Below, piece after piece: positions 31,903-42,665 of a stretch of 64,000 nucleotides of DNA. Position 1 is the first letter of the stretch; each line of letters starts with the position of its first letter. A program made the position numbers and the translations under genes. The stretch comes from Pomphorhynchus laevis. Its lineage: Eukaryota > Acanthocephala > Palaeacanthocephala > Echinorhynchida > Pomphorhynchidae. Location: the NCBI GenBank assembly GCA_012934845.2, contig WNNJ02002378.1, positions 20,033 through 84,032 on the forward strand, given 5' to 3'. The notes under the pieces were generated by a model that was not told where the DNA came from, did not search any database, and saw nothing but the letters and a program-made list of their open reading frames with translations.

Positions 31903-34900
31903 ATTTTATTATTGTCTTCAATAATAAAATGAAAGTGAAAAGTTTTATTTTTGATCACGACGTCGTCCGATAGCCGTAGATGCAATGCGATGCAGCCCTT
32001 ACAAGACAGAATACCAACCGACTTCTTATCGTTTTGGTACAGTCCGCGTAGGATAGTTCTGACGATAATGCCATCATTGCAGCTACTCTACGAATTAATT
32101 GATTTGCATCCGAACCTGCACCTCCAGTCGCCGAGAAGACATCGGGCTTAAAAACGCCACATTCCACTGTCATTACGCGGTCTTCATATTTGGATCTTTT
32201 ACGGGACTAATGGAAAACGAAAGATGCCACAGCGCTGGATTGAGAATACGATTGAGCCAAATGATTGAAGACAACGACATCAAAAATGTCCGCTTAAAAC
32301 GATTCTATGAGAGTCCGATACAGGCAATGTCGAGGCGTGCGTCCGGATCACTACATGCAGTGTAGTGATCCAATATAATGCGGAATATCCGTCAACACAG
32401 GTTCAACTTCTATACTGTGACATACACCATCTAATTCCTTGGAAAGTAGATCGCGAATTACGTTGTGTCGCACGATTGGCTGTCCTCCTCGTTTGCAGGA
32501 TAACATATGTCAGACATGTACCGGGTCGCCGCTTACACGAACTTGTCGTTGGCAGTCTCTAGGGTTGCACCGTATCTCACAGCAAGATCGTCCTTGAATT
32601 CTTGAGGCGATAAATAATAATTCTCCGAGGATAGAGTAAGTACAGATAGCCAAGCCGATGCTCCAGGGATTTTTGCATGTTCTATAATTAGTTGCCAGTT
32701 AGACGGGGAAGGTAGGTAATTAAGACCTCGGTTCATTCTCGACTTAAAAGTATTTAGTCGCACATTCTTTATTGACGCCGTGACCTTTTGCTGAAGATTG
32801 CGAAACTCCATTCCAGTAAGACCCGAATTATAGGTACTACACAACCTCAACGAATTTTCAAATTCCAAATCCGCTGTAAGAATTGGATCCAATAAGCCGA
32901 TTCCAGCCAGTTTTAAAGGATTTTTAATAACATCCTTTATTGTATTGGAGACTTCACACCACCACCATCAAAGCATCCAAAAAAACTTCATATATGAGCC
33001 TCCGCAACGGCATTAGTAACTCCGATTCTATTTTCGTGCATCGGAAGTATTGACTCCATTTCCATTGAATTGAATGTTGTAAGCCTGCATGAGCTATATG
33101 GGGGTGCAGTTCAGCAACCTCCACTAGACGCTCCAGAATATTTCTCCATTTTTTGTTCTTCTCGGTCGAAAAGTTCCTGACAAATTCACTGGTACCAATC
33201 GGCGCCCCTAGCACTTCAATCCCTTCACATTGTATCCGCACGTCTCCAAAGTTTAGGCAACTATTTTCTACATAATCATGCATAAGCAAGTGGGTTTTAT
33301 TATCATTTACAAGTACCCATATGATGGACCAACTTCCCGCAAGAACGTCCAAACACCCTGTAAATCAACCGGTAACCCGACAAAATTGGCATCATCTGCA
33401 TACCATTTCTGAACCACACGAGGAAGCCTAGCAGAAATTTCTCGAATTAATGCTAAGGAAGCCAACGCAAGAGCTGCCATTGCTAATGGGTCACCCTGTG
33501 GATCACCCTCACGAGACACAGTACTTCATCTTCCAAAATCAACGCGGCATCACATGAGTATAAATTTGGCAATACTCTTATCAAAGTCGGGCACGTGAAG
33601 CACACGTTATGAAGCATGACCTTACGGTTTAAATTGTTGAATGCGTTTTTCGCATCCACAGCGAGAATGTCCATTTGTGGGTTTCCTATAAAAGCATCCC
33701 GTAAGCTATGGATCGCATGTTCTAGTCCACTTCTTTGCGATACACACAGTTGGGTTACACCCGCAACATCTTGAAGATCACTTTTAACACAGCACATGTT
33801 AGCTTTGCAAATGATCCTCCGTGTCACATCCGCCACACCGATTAGTCGAATACCGCCATTTCGTTTACTAATAGCGACCAGCCTAATTGCAACGAAGGGT
33901 TCGAGCACATGCTCGGGAATCTACTCAGTAGCTAGTCGGATTGCAAAGGCAGCGACACAGTCAGCTAGGTTCCTTGAATGGACACCAAACTTAATCAGCA
34001 TGGTTTTCTAAGCTACTGCATTCAGTCCTGAATGTCCTACACTTCCATGCGTCCTTCTTGCAGCGCGTACTATCCAGTTTTCATCAATTTCGGCAAACAA
34101 CGACGCATGGTGTTCTTTAGAATCTTATAGGGCTCACCAAGTAACGCTTCATTCTGAATGTGAGCTGGGCGTGGATGTAATTTCTGAAGTTGCTCATGAA
34201 CTGTAAGATTATTAACAACATCAGATGGCTTGAGTGTACCGCTCGAATAATTGCCTTCTATGACGGATGTGCTGATACCTATCTTTCCTCTTGAGATCAG
34301 CTGACAGTATTGCTTTATCTATTGTTTCTGAACATTCACACCATGCCTCGGAGCACTACAAGTCTGCAAGATTCGAGATTCATCAAACAGTTCGGAAAGA
34401 CGACCCTCCGACCATAAACTGATTATCCGTTCAATATTTTTTCTGATGAAAGATACCTTCTTGGAAGGGGCTTCCGTAACACACATCTGTCAAACACTGT
34501 TGCTGCATTTAAAGCCATGTCCTCCCCAGACTCTCCGTGCGCTACGGACCGATAAAGAGATGGCAAAATTTCTACTACCTTATTGCTGGCGGCACATCGT
34601 GGAAGTTGCACTAAATCGAGTCTCCAATGTATTACCTCGTTATACGCCGTGTCCACGATTAAAACTAAATTTGAACTAGTTGATGCGATTCCATCGACGA
34701 AAAGGATTTCATGAGATTGATTTGTTAACGTGTTACCGTTATTGTTATTAACTAATTGAACCGATGGAGGATTAATACATTCGAACTGTTGTGAAGCGGA
34801 AAAACCTTGTTGGACAATGATTCGGTTCTGGCAATTAGTGGCGGAACAGTTGATACACTGTCTATGCGCTTTACGACATTTGCAACCTCTACATACTGCA

Positions 34901-35053
34901 TGTTGTCCGTTGCAAGCACAGCATTTGACCCCGCTAGACGGGACTCTTCTTGTCATGACAATTATGGTTGAAATTCTTTTCGATTCATTGGACAAAGAGC
35001 TCGAAGGCTTGCCTCAGGTCGTGATCGTTTGATCGGCGGCGGTAGGAGCGAAG

Positions 35054-35076
35054 GTGTGCGAGCGAAGTGAGCGCGC
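35054..35076 (-). other. 5'-leader stem-loop of X4
   Basis: The outer arms GTGTGC and GCGCGC can pair (with G-U) around GA-GC-GAA-GT-GA. The GTTCAAGCAAATTACAA block follows 15 bp away at 35091-35108, on the ORF-distal side. Y2 has the same arrangement. Confidence 0.55.
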
Positions 35077-35149
35077 CTGGAAGTCAATCGTTGTAATTTG
35101 CTTGAACACTTTATTAGTTAGTCTTGTATGAGCTGGACTTGTATAATTA

Positions 35150-35510
35150 CAAAATAAAATGTAATTTTAATTACATTTTCAAGCTTACCCACTCATGGGT
35201 CCCATAAAAAATTATGTTTAAAAACATTTTGAATTGCGTTGTTTCTGGTAGATCGTGCTAACCGAATGCACATCGACGAAACCCTAGCCATTGCAAATCC
35301 GATTCTACGTCGAAGGGAATTAATGCATTTATTATAATGGAGAGATAAATTTGAAGCTCTAAGCTGCGCGATCCGTTTTAACACTTTCGACGCAGAAGGT
35401 CCAGTGCCCCCATTCGCAGCAAAAATAATCGACACAAAGTGCGCTCTCTCAATACGCCCAACCCTTTCACCATATTTAGCTCGTTTTCGTTGTTCATGAT
35501 ACATGAACAA
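35150..35510 (-). mobile_element. RLE-type LINE X5, 3' remnant
   Basis: The frame 35193-35505 encodes only the end of an X-family endonuclease (YHEQRKRAKYGERVGRIE, FAANGGTGPSASKVLKRIAQ) and an intact C-terminus. The 3' UTR carries the stem-loop at 35183-35203 and a palindromic TGTAATTAAAATTACA run. It lies immediately 5' of X4 in the same orientation, giving a second head-to-tail junction of the same family. Confidence 0.82.
35183..35203 (-). other. 3'-UTR stem-loop of X5
   Basis: Minus strand GGG-ACCC-ATGAGT-GGGT-AAGC; the A-T closing pair is the same as in X1, while X2 and X3 lack it. Confidence 0.55.
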
Positions 35511-35725
35511 CGAAAAATAAATAAAAAAATATACCATTTTGATAGCATTTTTCCAAATTCATTGTTTTCAGTAAATTTTAGATTATGAGTAGATATATGT
35601 TCATTTATTTTATCAAAATTTAGACTTTTGCAATTTCATTCAGTTTCAATAGCGAATTGGAAATTTTTTTGTTATGTCCACCAAGATTGAATGAATAACG
35701 AAGCAGCTATCTTAGCTTCTACTAC
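35511..35725. other. Short AT-rich spacer without a gene
   Basis: Sequence between X5 and the 3' end of LINE Z. No domain or repeat was recognised. Confidence 0.5.
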
Positions 35726-35732
35726 CTGATGC

Positions 35733-35820
35733 TATAGGGAGCCACCCTTACAATATTTTTGGCTGTAGGGTGCCACCCTTACAATATTTTTTGGCTGTAG
35801 GGTGCCACCCTTACGCTTTT
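35733..35820 (-). repeat. ~35-bp tandem repeat with hairpin, 3 units (3' end of LINE Z)
   Basis: Each unit contains TAGGGTGCCACCCTTAC, a near-palindrome (GGGTG/CACCC) able to form a hairpin, followed by an AATATTTTT-like spacer. It directly follows the ORF2 end of LINE Z and is probably its 3' UTR. Confidence 0.8.
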
Positions 35821-36622
35821 TAGAGTTTTTCTTTTTCTTCGATTTGCCTTTGTTGTTTGGATTCTTTGTTCAATTGACGTATTGCTCTGAACAAAAAGCT
35901 ATTTTTACAGTGAACTGTATGTGCAAGAAATTCTTCAAACCTACGCCCTCGTCGCATTTGCATGGTATGTGTTTGTACTGCTGCTTTGCAGTCCAATGCA
36001 TTAAGTATTGTTAGTGAGCAAATTTGTTGAAAACATGTGCGAGATAGTCCCAAGTGGTTCTATATCTGCGCGATATATACCTTCAGCTGATTTTTTTCTT
36101 CGATTTGCCTTTGTTGTTCGGATTCTTTGTTCAATTGACGTATTGCTATGAACAAAAAGCTATTTTTACAGTGAACTGTATGTGCAAGAAATTCTTCAAA
36201 CCTACGTCCTCGTCGCATTTGCATGGTGTGTGTTTATACCGCGGCTTTGCATCCCAATGTGTTAAGAAAGTCTTGTTCGTGAGCAAATTTGTTGAAAACA
36301 TGTACGAGGTAGGCCGGAAGTGGTTCTCTATCTGCGCGATATATACCCTCAGCTGATTTTTTTCTTCGATTTGCCTTTGTTGTTTGGACTCTTTGTTCAA
36401 TTGACATATTGCTCTGAACAAAAAGCTATTTTTACAGTGAACTGTATGTGTAAGAAATTCTTCAAACCTACGTCCTCGTCGCATTTGCATGGTTTGTGTT
36501 TGTACCGCGGCTTTGCAGCCCAATGCGTTAAGAAAGTCTTGTTCGTGAGCAAATTTGTTGAAAACATGTGCGAGGTAGGCCGGAAGTGGTTCTATATCCG
36601 CGCAACATATAAGCTCAGCTGA
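35821..36622 (-). repeat. Tandem triplication (266-bp period) of the LINE Z ORF2 end
   Basis: Three direct copies start at about 35826, 36092 and 36358. Each contains a TTCTTCGATTTGCCTTTG stretch and the complement of MQMRRGRRFEEFL and NSFLFRAI, the C-terminal segment of LINE Z ORF2. The copies differ by a few substitutions. Outer copies therefore repeat coding sequence beyond the first stop. Confidence 0.88.
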
Positions 36623-37582
36623 TTTTTGTATACTAATTAAACGCGCTAGGAAAGACGAACCTATGTCGCAGAAGACAGGGTATGCATATCATATCACAGG
36701 TCGAATTAAGGAGTAATATAGTATTCAAAGATCATCTGCCGAGCAACCGTAGTACTTACACTTTCGCAACATATGAAGTCTTAGTAAACACTTACGCATA
36801 ATCATATTTACATGGGAACGCCATGAAAGATTCGACTCGAACAACATGCCTAATACACAGCAAGTACGAGTTCTAGTCGTGCCAAAATCAAGCAGTCCAT
36901 CAGGATTACTATTTCGTAGCTGATAGCTAATTATCTTGGATTTTGAAGTTTTCAAAATAAGCTTATTCATCGACGTCCATAATTCTACATTAGTAATTTC
37001 CTTTGCTGTTTCGTTCGAGTTTATAATGCTGTCTTCGCATGTTAAAATGATCAAGTCATCAGCATATTTAAAGCATGATGAATTTTGACAGCAGACTCTA
37101 AAATTATCTACATACACACTGAAAAGTAACGGCGATAGGACACTACCTTGAGGAACGCCAACATTAACGTATGCCCTATCTAAAGACGTGTCTGTATATC
37201 GAATGAATTGCATACGTTTATTTAGATAAGAAGCCAATAATCTAACACACCATGGTGACAAAATACTATCCAATTTCGTTAATAGCAAAGTATGATTTAC
37301 TGTGTCAAAAGCTCTACTTAAATCTACCATTAGACACTAAACAATCGGCTGATTTTTTCTGTATAGATGATGCAATATAGCCTGTCTAAGAGGATTACAG
37401 CTTTTGTTGTACTTTCACCTGGTCTAAAGGCAAATTGGTTACGACTTATCGTGTTTAGTGATTTATTTTTAATACGACTGATAAATATTTTTTCCATCAA
37501 TTTTGTTAAAGCTGGTAATAAACTTATTGGTCTGTAATCATCAGGTGAAAGAGGTTTGTCATTTTTTGGTATGAGAACGACC
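36622..37582 (-). mobile_element. LINE Z, RT and thumb of ORF2
   Basis: 36725-37330 holds the RT palm: VDLSRAFDTVNH, VNVGVPQGSVLSPLLFS and FKYADDLIIL, all with intact catalytic Asp residues. The fingers (DDYRPISLLPALTKLMEKIF, FAFRPGESTT) are at 37340-37580. The thumb runs on past 36725 after a stop (SLIRPVI near 36690) into the triplicated C-terminus. A PLE interrupts the element at 37583, and its upstream half resumes at 38985. Confidence 0.87.
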
Positions 37583-38984
37583 TTAGTGCGTTTAAATGTA
37601 CATTAAAACCACTTTCTGTCTATATGAATAAAATACTTGAAGTAATTAAAGCACACTTAAAAAATATTGCAAGGTAATCGAAATTAATACTGGTATAAAA
37701 CACTATTTCAGTATTAATTCTACAAAAGAATTTTTAGAACAGACAAAAGGAATAAATTTTCAAAATATAAATACATACGATTTTAGTACTCTTTATACAA
37801 ATCTAGGTTTAGTAGATATTAAAGAAGCGTTAGTAAAATTAATTAATCTTATATTCGGAAAAAGATATACATATATATGTTATAATAACTATAACGCTTA
37901 TCTAACAAAAATTAAACCATCAAATAAATATAAATATATAGATAAAATTGAATTAATAGAATCCTTAAATATTTTGATAAATCAAAATTATTTAAAAGTA
38001 GGGACATCTATATTTAGACAAGTAAAAGGTGTTCCAATGGGTGGTAATAGTAGCCCAATTATAGCTGACTTGTTTTTAAGCTTTGAAAAATATTAGAATC
38101 TGAATTTGTTCATAACTGTGTAAAAACTAAATCTAAACTATATAAATATATAAAATATATGTTTCGATACATTGATGATATATGTGTATTTAATTCTAAT
38201 AATTTTTATTCAATTAGTGAACTAATTTATCCAGAAAGCCTTATTCTTAACAAAACTAATATTGATGATAAAGAAGGTGTATATCTAGATATGAACATTA
38301 AATTAACATTAACTAAAACTACTATTAATTTATATCGTAAAGATGACATGTTTAAATTTACTAGAAACATTTTTGCATGAGCATTCATGCATACCATATA
38401 ATATAAAATATAATACATTAAATAATGAAATTTTAAGAATTGCAACAATATGTAATGATATTGACTTTCTTCAAAATCATTTAAATAATTTGATAGATAC
38501 ATATTTTAAACTTGGTTACTCTAAAAATATCATCAAGCAGAAAATAGTAAAATATATAAATCAACACAATAATATAAAGAATAAATTTAAACTCTTAAGT
38601 GGCAAATTTTTATGGATGGATAATAAATAATATACTTTGTATTAGAATAAGATACTAGATAGTTATTTCAGAGAAAATACATCATTAGCATGTATTTGCC
38701 ACCGCTGCTATGTTGGGTAGAGGAGTTACCGGCCGAAACCTGATAGCATAGCAGTTCCTCCTGATGACCTCTAATTCTTATTCTGATACAACGTCTGTTA
38801 TTTATTAGTCAATTCATAAAAATGACGTTTATTTTAAATTTCATTTTTTAACTTGATTTAAATTATAGAAAATCTAAAAACAATTATTAATTTTATTATT
38901 TAATTATTAATTTTGATTTAGCATTATTATGTTTTGTTTATTTTATAATTATATTAAATATGTAGACTCAGTTAGCTGATTTAA
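37583..38984 (+). mobile_element. PLE copy inserted into LINE Z
   Basis: A 5'-truncated PLE starting at the TGCGTTTAAATG stretch (FKCTLKPLSV region). It runs through YDFSTLYTNL, VPMGGNSSPIIADL, RYIDDICVFN (38159), the thumb and the stop after KLLSGKFLWMDNK (38630), then the terminal region with the structured block (38698-38754) and GACTCAGTTAGCTGAT. A frameshift near 38090 breaks the palm. TTAG at both borders (37583 and 38985) fits a short TSD; removing the PLE restores SALKLSKVVLIP of LINE Z. Confidence 0.87.
38698..38754 (+). ncRNA. Conserved pseudoknot-like RNA in PLE 3' region (copy C)
   Basis: CTGCTATG and CATAGCAG are kept exactly, as is GGCCGAAACCTGATAG. The second helix is weaker here (GCCACC opposite CCGGCC). 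Confidence 0.45.
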
Positions 38985-40931
38985 TTAGACAGTTTTAGCG
39001 CTGACGGAACGACTCCTGTATTAAATATATTTGTAAGACTAAGTGAGAGTGGTAGCGCTTTTGTATCGATAAGCGTTGTTAAGTCCCATAAAGGCGGTCC
39101 AGGACCGTAGGACACTTTCCTCGGAAGTCGATGCAGTGTGGAAGTAATATCTTCTATAGAAATGAGTGCATCCGCCCCATCATAAAATTCATTGCAATAT
39201 TGAGATTGACTAAGCAAGGAACTTTTTGGGGTTTCGATTGTCCCATTGTTAAGCTGGTTTAGCTTATTAACCATTCTGATTCGCATAGTTTGTCAAAACT
39301 TGAGGTCGTTTGGTTGCAACGCAATTTTTTTACACATTTCCAAAATCCAGATGACGATTTTTGGAACTTAAGTCGCGAAAAACAGACTTACGCGATCTAT
39401 CAATCATAATGGAAATTTTCTGTTTCAGGTAATTGTAATTTGTAAGATTATTTGATCGGTAAACCTTGTCTTTTTATTCTTGAAGTGACTTTATCAAAGG
39501 ACTCATCCATGTAGGATCACATGAAGTAATGCAGACTCTACGCTTAGGTATACACATATTGATGCAAGTTTCCACTAACTTTGATAATTCCTACAAGTTC
39601 CTGACTGAGTCTGATCCAAAAGCTGCCAGCCCTGCCGCGCATGAATTTTTGAATCGAATAATATGCTGTTCTCGCCTATCATATACCACATGTGTAGAAA
39701 TTGTATATCTTTTAGAATATTGACTCGGAAAAATTAATAATCCGCAGTGATCGGATTCGCCTAGATGTGATCCCTTTGTTACTTCAGTAAAGTATGATTC
39801 AGAATTAGTGTTTTTTATCTAATATGGCATTTCCTCTTGTTAAAAATTTGACCAACTAAACAATGCCAAGTATATGCGTAACGATGTCTAGATCAAGCAT
39901 TTTAAAGTCACCTGACATTAGGATGTGTTTATGTTTTTCTTGTAGTCGGATCAACAAGCTTGTCAGAATTTGGAGAGCTGTTTCTTGCATCCTATTGGAT
40001 TGTGGTGTACATTAATAATTATTAAGCGAAAAATACGTCGTCCATTATTTTTGGACAACTTCACCACTAGTATTTCTAGATTTTTTGAAACAAATGATTC
40101 AAGTAATGCCAGATTTAGACTTGCGTTAGAATTTACATAAGTGGCAACGCCACCTCCAGATTTGTCTGTGCGATGTGCGGTAAACATGTAGTAACCAGGT
40201 ATATGTGCAGAGTCAACTGCACTGCTTGACTAGAGTTGCAACTGTTTTTTAGCGTGTCGTTTTTATAGTCTTGACAAGTTACCTCATTTGATTCATCGTC
40301 AGTCGAAGTTGTAGACGTTACCGCATCGTTTGATGTCACCTCTTGACGGTTGGTAAATTGCCCACCTGAAAATTTTCAATACGATGATGCATTTACCATT
40401 TGCAAGGCGTTTGGCTAATTCATATCTAGCAGCTCTATGCCGCAAAATATCTTTCGAAGACAAGTCAGGATATATTTTAATGTCATTAGTGTAAGGTCCA
40501 AATCTGAAGCGTAGTATCATTAAAGCCTATTCGCTAGACTCAAAAACGGCCTTCAGCAATCTTGACTTGACACTAGTTGGTGACTCTCTTCGACGCAAAC
40601 GCAAGACCTTTACCAATTTGAAGCTTATGTTTAGCAATTTTCCCTTCATTAGTTGATGTAGATGTTCAAGAATGAAAGTTCTATCGTATGTAATACGTTC
40701 TGTTAGTAGAGAAGATTTTGACTCTGGCACATTATGAAATATAATGCAACAATTTCTAGGATACCTTCGATACCGGGTGGTTATTTTACCATTAGTGGTT
40801 GTGGAATCTATTTTGACGTTCGATAAGCTAGGAGGTATGTTACTAGTATCGCATGAGGCTTTGTTATCCTTCTTGTTAAAACTTACAGTACGTTTGTTTG
40901 AGTTGCAAAAAATTCGGGAATATTGTTTCAA

Positions 40932-40947
40932 TCGAGCGAAACGAGCC
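40932..40947 (-). other. Weak GAGCGAA(A)CGAGC hairpin copy in LINE Z leader
   Basis: TCGAGCGAAACGAGCC matches the core of the hairpins at 15524, 35054 and 59552, but one inner pair and the outer stem are lost. Confidence 0.4.
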
Positions 40948-40971
40948 CACGGCGAAGTATCCGAGAAAGGA

Positions 40972-41084
40972 AGTAGCAAATTCAGCAGGAAGTATCAAAT
41001 TCAGCAGGAAGTATCAAATTCAGCAGGAAGTAGAAATTCAGCAAGAAGTAGCAAATTCAGCAGGAAGTAGAAATTCAGCAGTAG
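40972..41084 (-). repeat. ~19-bp tandem repeat, core AAATTCAGCAGGAAGTA
   Basis: About six slightly variable units (17-19 bp) upstream of the ORF1 of LINE Z. They are analogous in place to the 13-bp repeat at 15451 and the 11-bp repeat at 21483. Confidence 0.88.
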
Positions 41085-41345
41085 CATTCGATTAGTCGTT
41101 CATTACCAGAGATCCACTATTCCACTAGATCTTCACGTTCCGCTTGAATCGAGAGGACTCTTCGTCGTCGTATTACCAATATTTTCGACCCATGCACAGT
41201 ATGTTCATACTCGAGTTGTCACAAAACATTTTATTCCGAGAACTTTGTCAAGAAATCGGCAGTTGAGTTTACTGAGGTCGGTCGCCCCGTCAACATCTTG
41301 TAAACTCCCTTCTTGCATTTTATTTGCAACTATCAGACATTTCGC

Positions 41346-42665
41346 TTAAGGAAAACATATCAAGTCGTTCATGGTGGCTGGGTGATTGTGCACCGTCGGG
41401 GCCATGATTCGACGAACACTTGACAGATCACACTCGTCAGACACAGCCAATGTGTTGAACACGTTATGACTTTCTCCTAAATTGACAGCGCCAACTAATC
41501 TTATCGATCCGCTCTGATCGATATAGGGGAAACTGACCGGTACCGTATCACGTGGCGATACAATCCGCCTGCACAACGAATATTGGTTGACTGCGTCGCT
41601 GTCGTTGTCATCGCTACACGATGGAATCTGTTTCAGGTGCACGGCGTGGTTTGACAAAGGAAGAGGGATGATCAGATCGTCAAAATCATTCGTCACGTTA
41701 ACGGGTGAACCTCCACAGCTACTCCTATTTGGATACTCCTGTAAATGTTTGTCCGACGAACTGGACAGGGTTGGACTATAACGTAAAATCTGGGATTTTG
41801 ATACATTAAGCTCTTTCAGAACATCTGCGGCCTGGTCGTTGTCAGCGAACAGCGAGGTCAAGTAAAAAGCGGATAAAGTTTGATTTGGGTCGATATGCGG
41901 TTCATCGAAAGAAATATTTAAGCTGGCAACAGCGGTTAAACGTTGTACTGGGCCACTGCATGGTGTTATCCCCCTCTTTGTTAGAGGTTGTCCCAGATCT
42001 CCAAGGCTATTTAGAATGGTTTTAGCGTTATCTCTAATGAGAGCTACTGACACCCTCTGAAATAAATGTCCAACAGCTCTGCTGTATGGAATTCCATTTC
42101 GCCAAGACATAAACCGACCAATAAATCGAATTAACTTTTCGCCCAACGAATTCCAGCCCCCATAATTCTCGGTGACCGCTGCCACAAAGTTAACCATTTT
42201 CTTTCATCTTACGTTTATACTTCCTATCTTTAACGCACATTGCATACCTGTTATCGACATAAGATGGTGTATTAGCGGTCGTGGACACAAACGCTTTCTG
42301 TTGTGGATTGGTTACCGCAAAATCAACTGGCAGTGGTGAATCTATAAATGAGAATATCCACAGGCGCTCTCGCAAATTCCTGACTAGATTGGATACCTCT
42401 TACGCTACTCTTAAGCCGGCTGATACCGCTGCTTGAAATATGATGTATCGCACTCCGTCATGCCTAATTCCAGGATATCCTTCAAACTGCCAAGTCGGAG
42501 CATGAAATCCAAATTTGTCTGCTTGCCGTAGACATCATCGGCATCTATAGTCCCTATTGTTAATTGACATACTCAGCCAACAGCGGAGCATAACAAAAAA
42601 TTCGTCCGGGGCCAAGTTTATCCGTGTCGTGAAACGCCAGTTCCAATATGCAATCGTTGGGTAGG
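41346..42665 (-). mobile_element. RLE-type LINE 'YB', 3' part (endonuclease and C-terminus)
   Basis: Starts at NLAPDEFFVMLRCWLSM and continues through the endonuclease (PLPVDFAVTNP, RYAMCVKDRKYKRKMKE, 42190-42375) to 41346-42197 (VTENYGGWNSLGEKLIRF, then about 200 residues of Ser/Asp-rich tail and a stop). The homologous point in Y2 (NLAPNEFVVLLRMWL) shows that nothing of Y is missing between this piece and the one ending near 45290; a viral fossil separates them. Its tail has no lipase-like segment, unlike Y2. Frame breaks occur. Confidence 0.85.

Larger units (their letters stand above)
31880..35115 (-). mobile_element. RLE-type LINE X4, near full length, decayed
   Basis: Minus-strand relative of X1-X3. 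The N-terminus (34423-34995) has the Cys cluster CCACNGQHAVCRGCKC and CINCSATNC. RT lies in 33307-33908 (LIGVADVTRRI, DAKNAFNNLNRK, PQGDPLAMAA, WYADDANFVG). The thumb and pre-knuckle region are at 32533-33352, and the endonuclease C-terminus (FSATGGAGSDAN) at 31955-32173. Multiple frameshifts break the ORF. The 5' leader (35000-35115) has the GAGCGAAGTGAGC hairpin and a shared GTTCAAGCAAATTACAA block. The 3' UTR has the X-family stem-loop at 31882-31902. Confidence 0.87.
38985..41095 (-). mobile_element. LINE Z, 5' half: leader, ORF1, endonuclease, linker
   Basis: Minus strand. ORF1p core at 40299-40979 (CCIIFHNVPES, SRLLKAVFES, then FGPYTNDIKIYPDLS). The APE-type endonuclease follows at about 39740-40190 (HRTDKSGGGVATYVNS, LGESDHCGLLIF). 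A linker (39000-39740) ends in LPRKVSYGPGPPLWDL and SALKLS at the PLE junction. Several frameshifts and stops break both ORFs. APE endonuclease plus ORF1 mark a CR1/Jockey-type LINE, unlike the RLE elements nearby. The leader has the ~19-bp tandem repeat and a weak copy of the GAGCGAA hairpin. Confidence 0.83.

Noticed and set aside
35802-36622. Three similar plus-strand ORFs of 70-100 codons
   Set aside because: Antisense to the triplicated LINE Z C-terminus.
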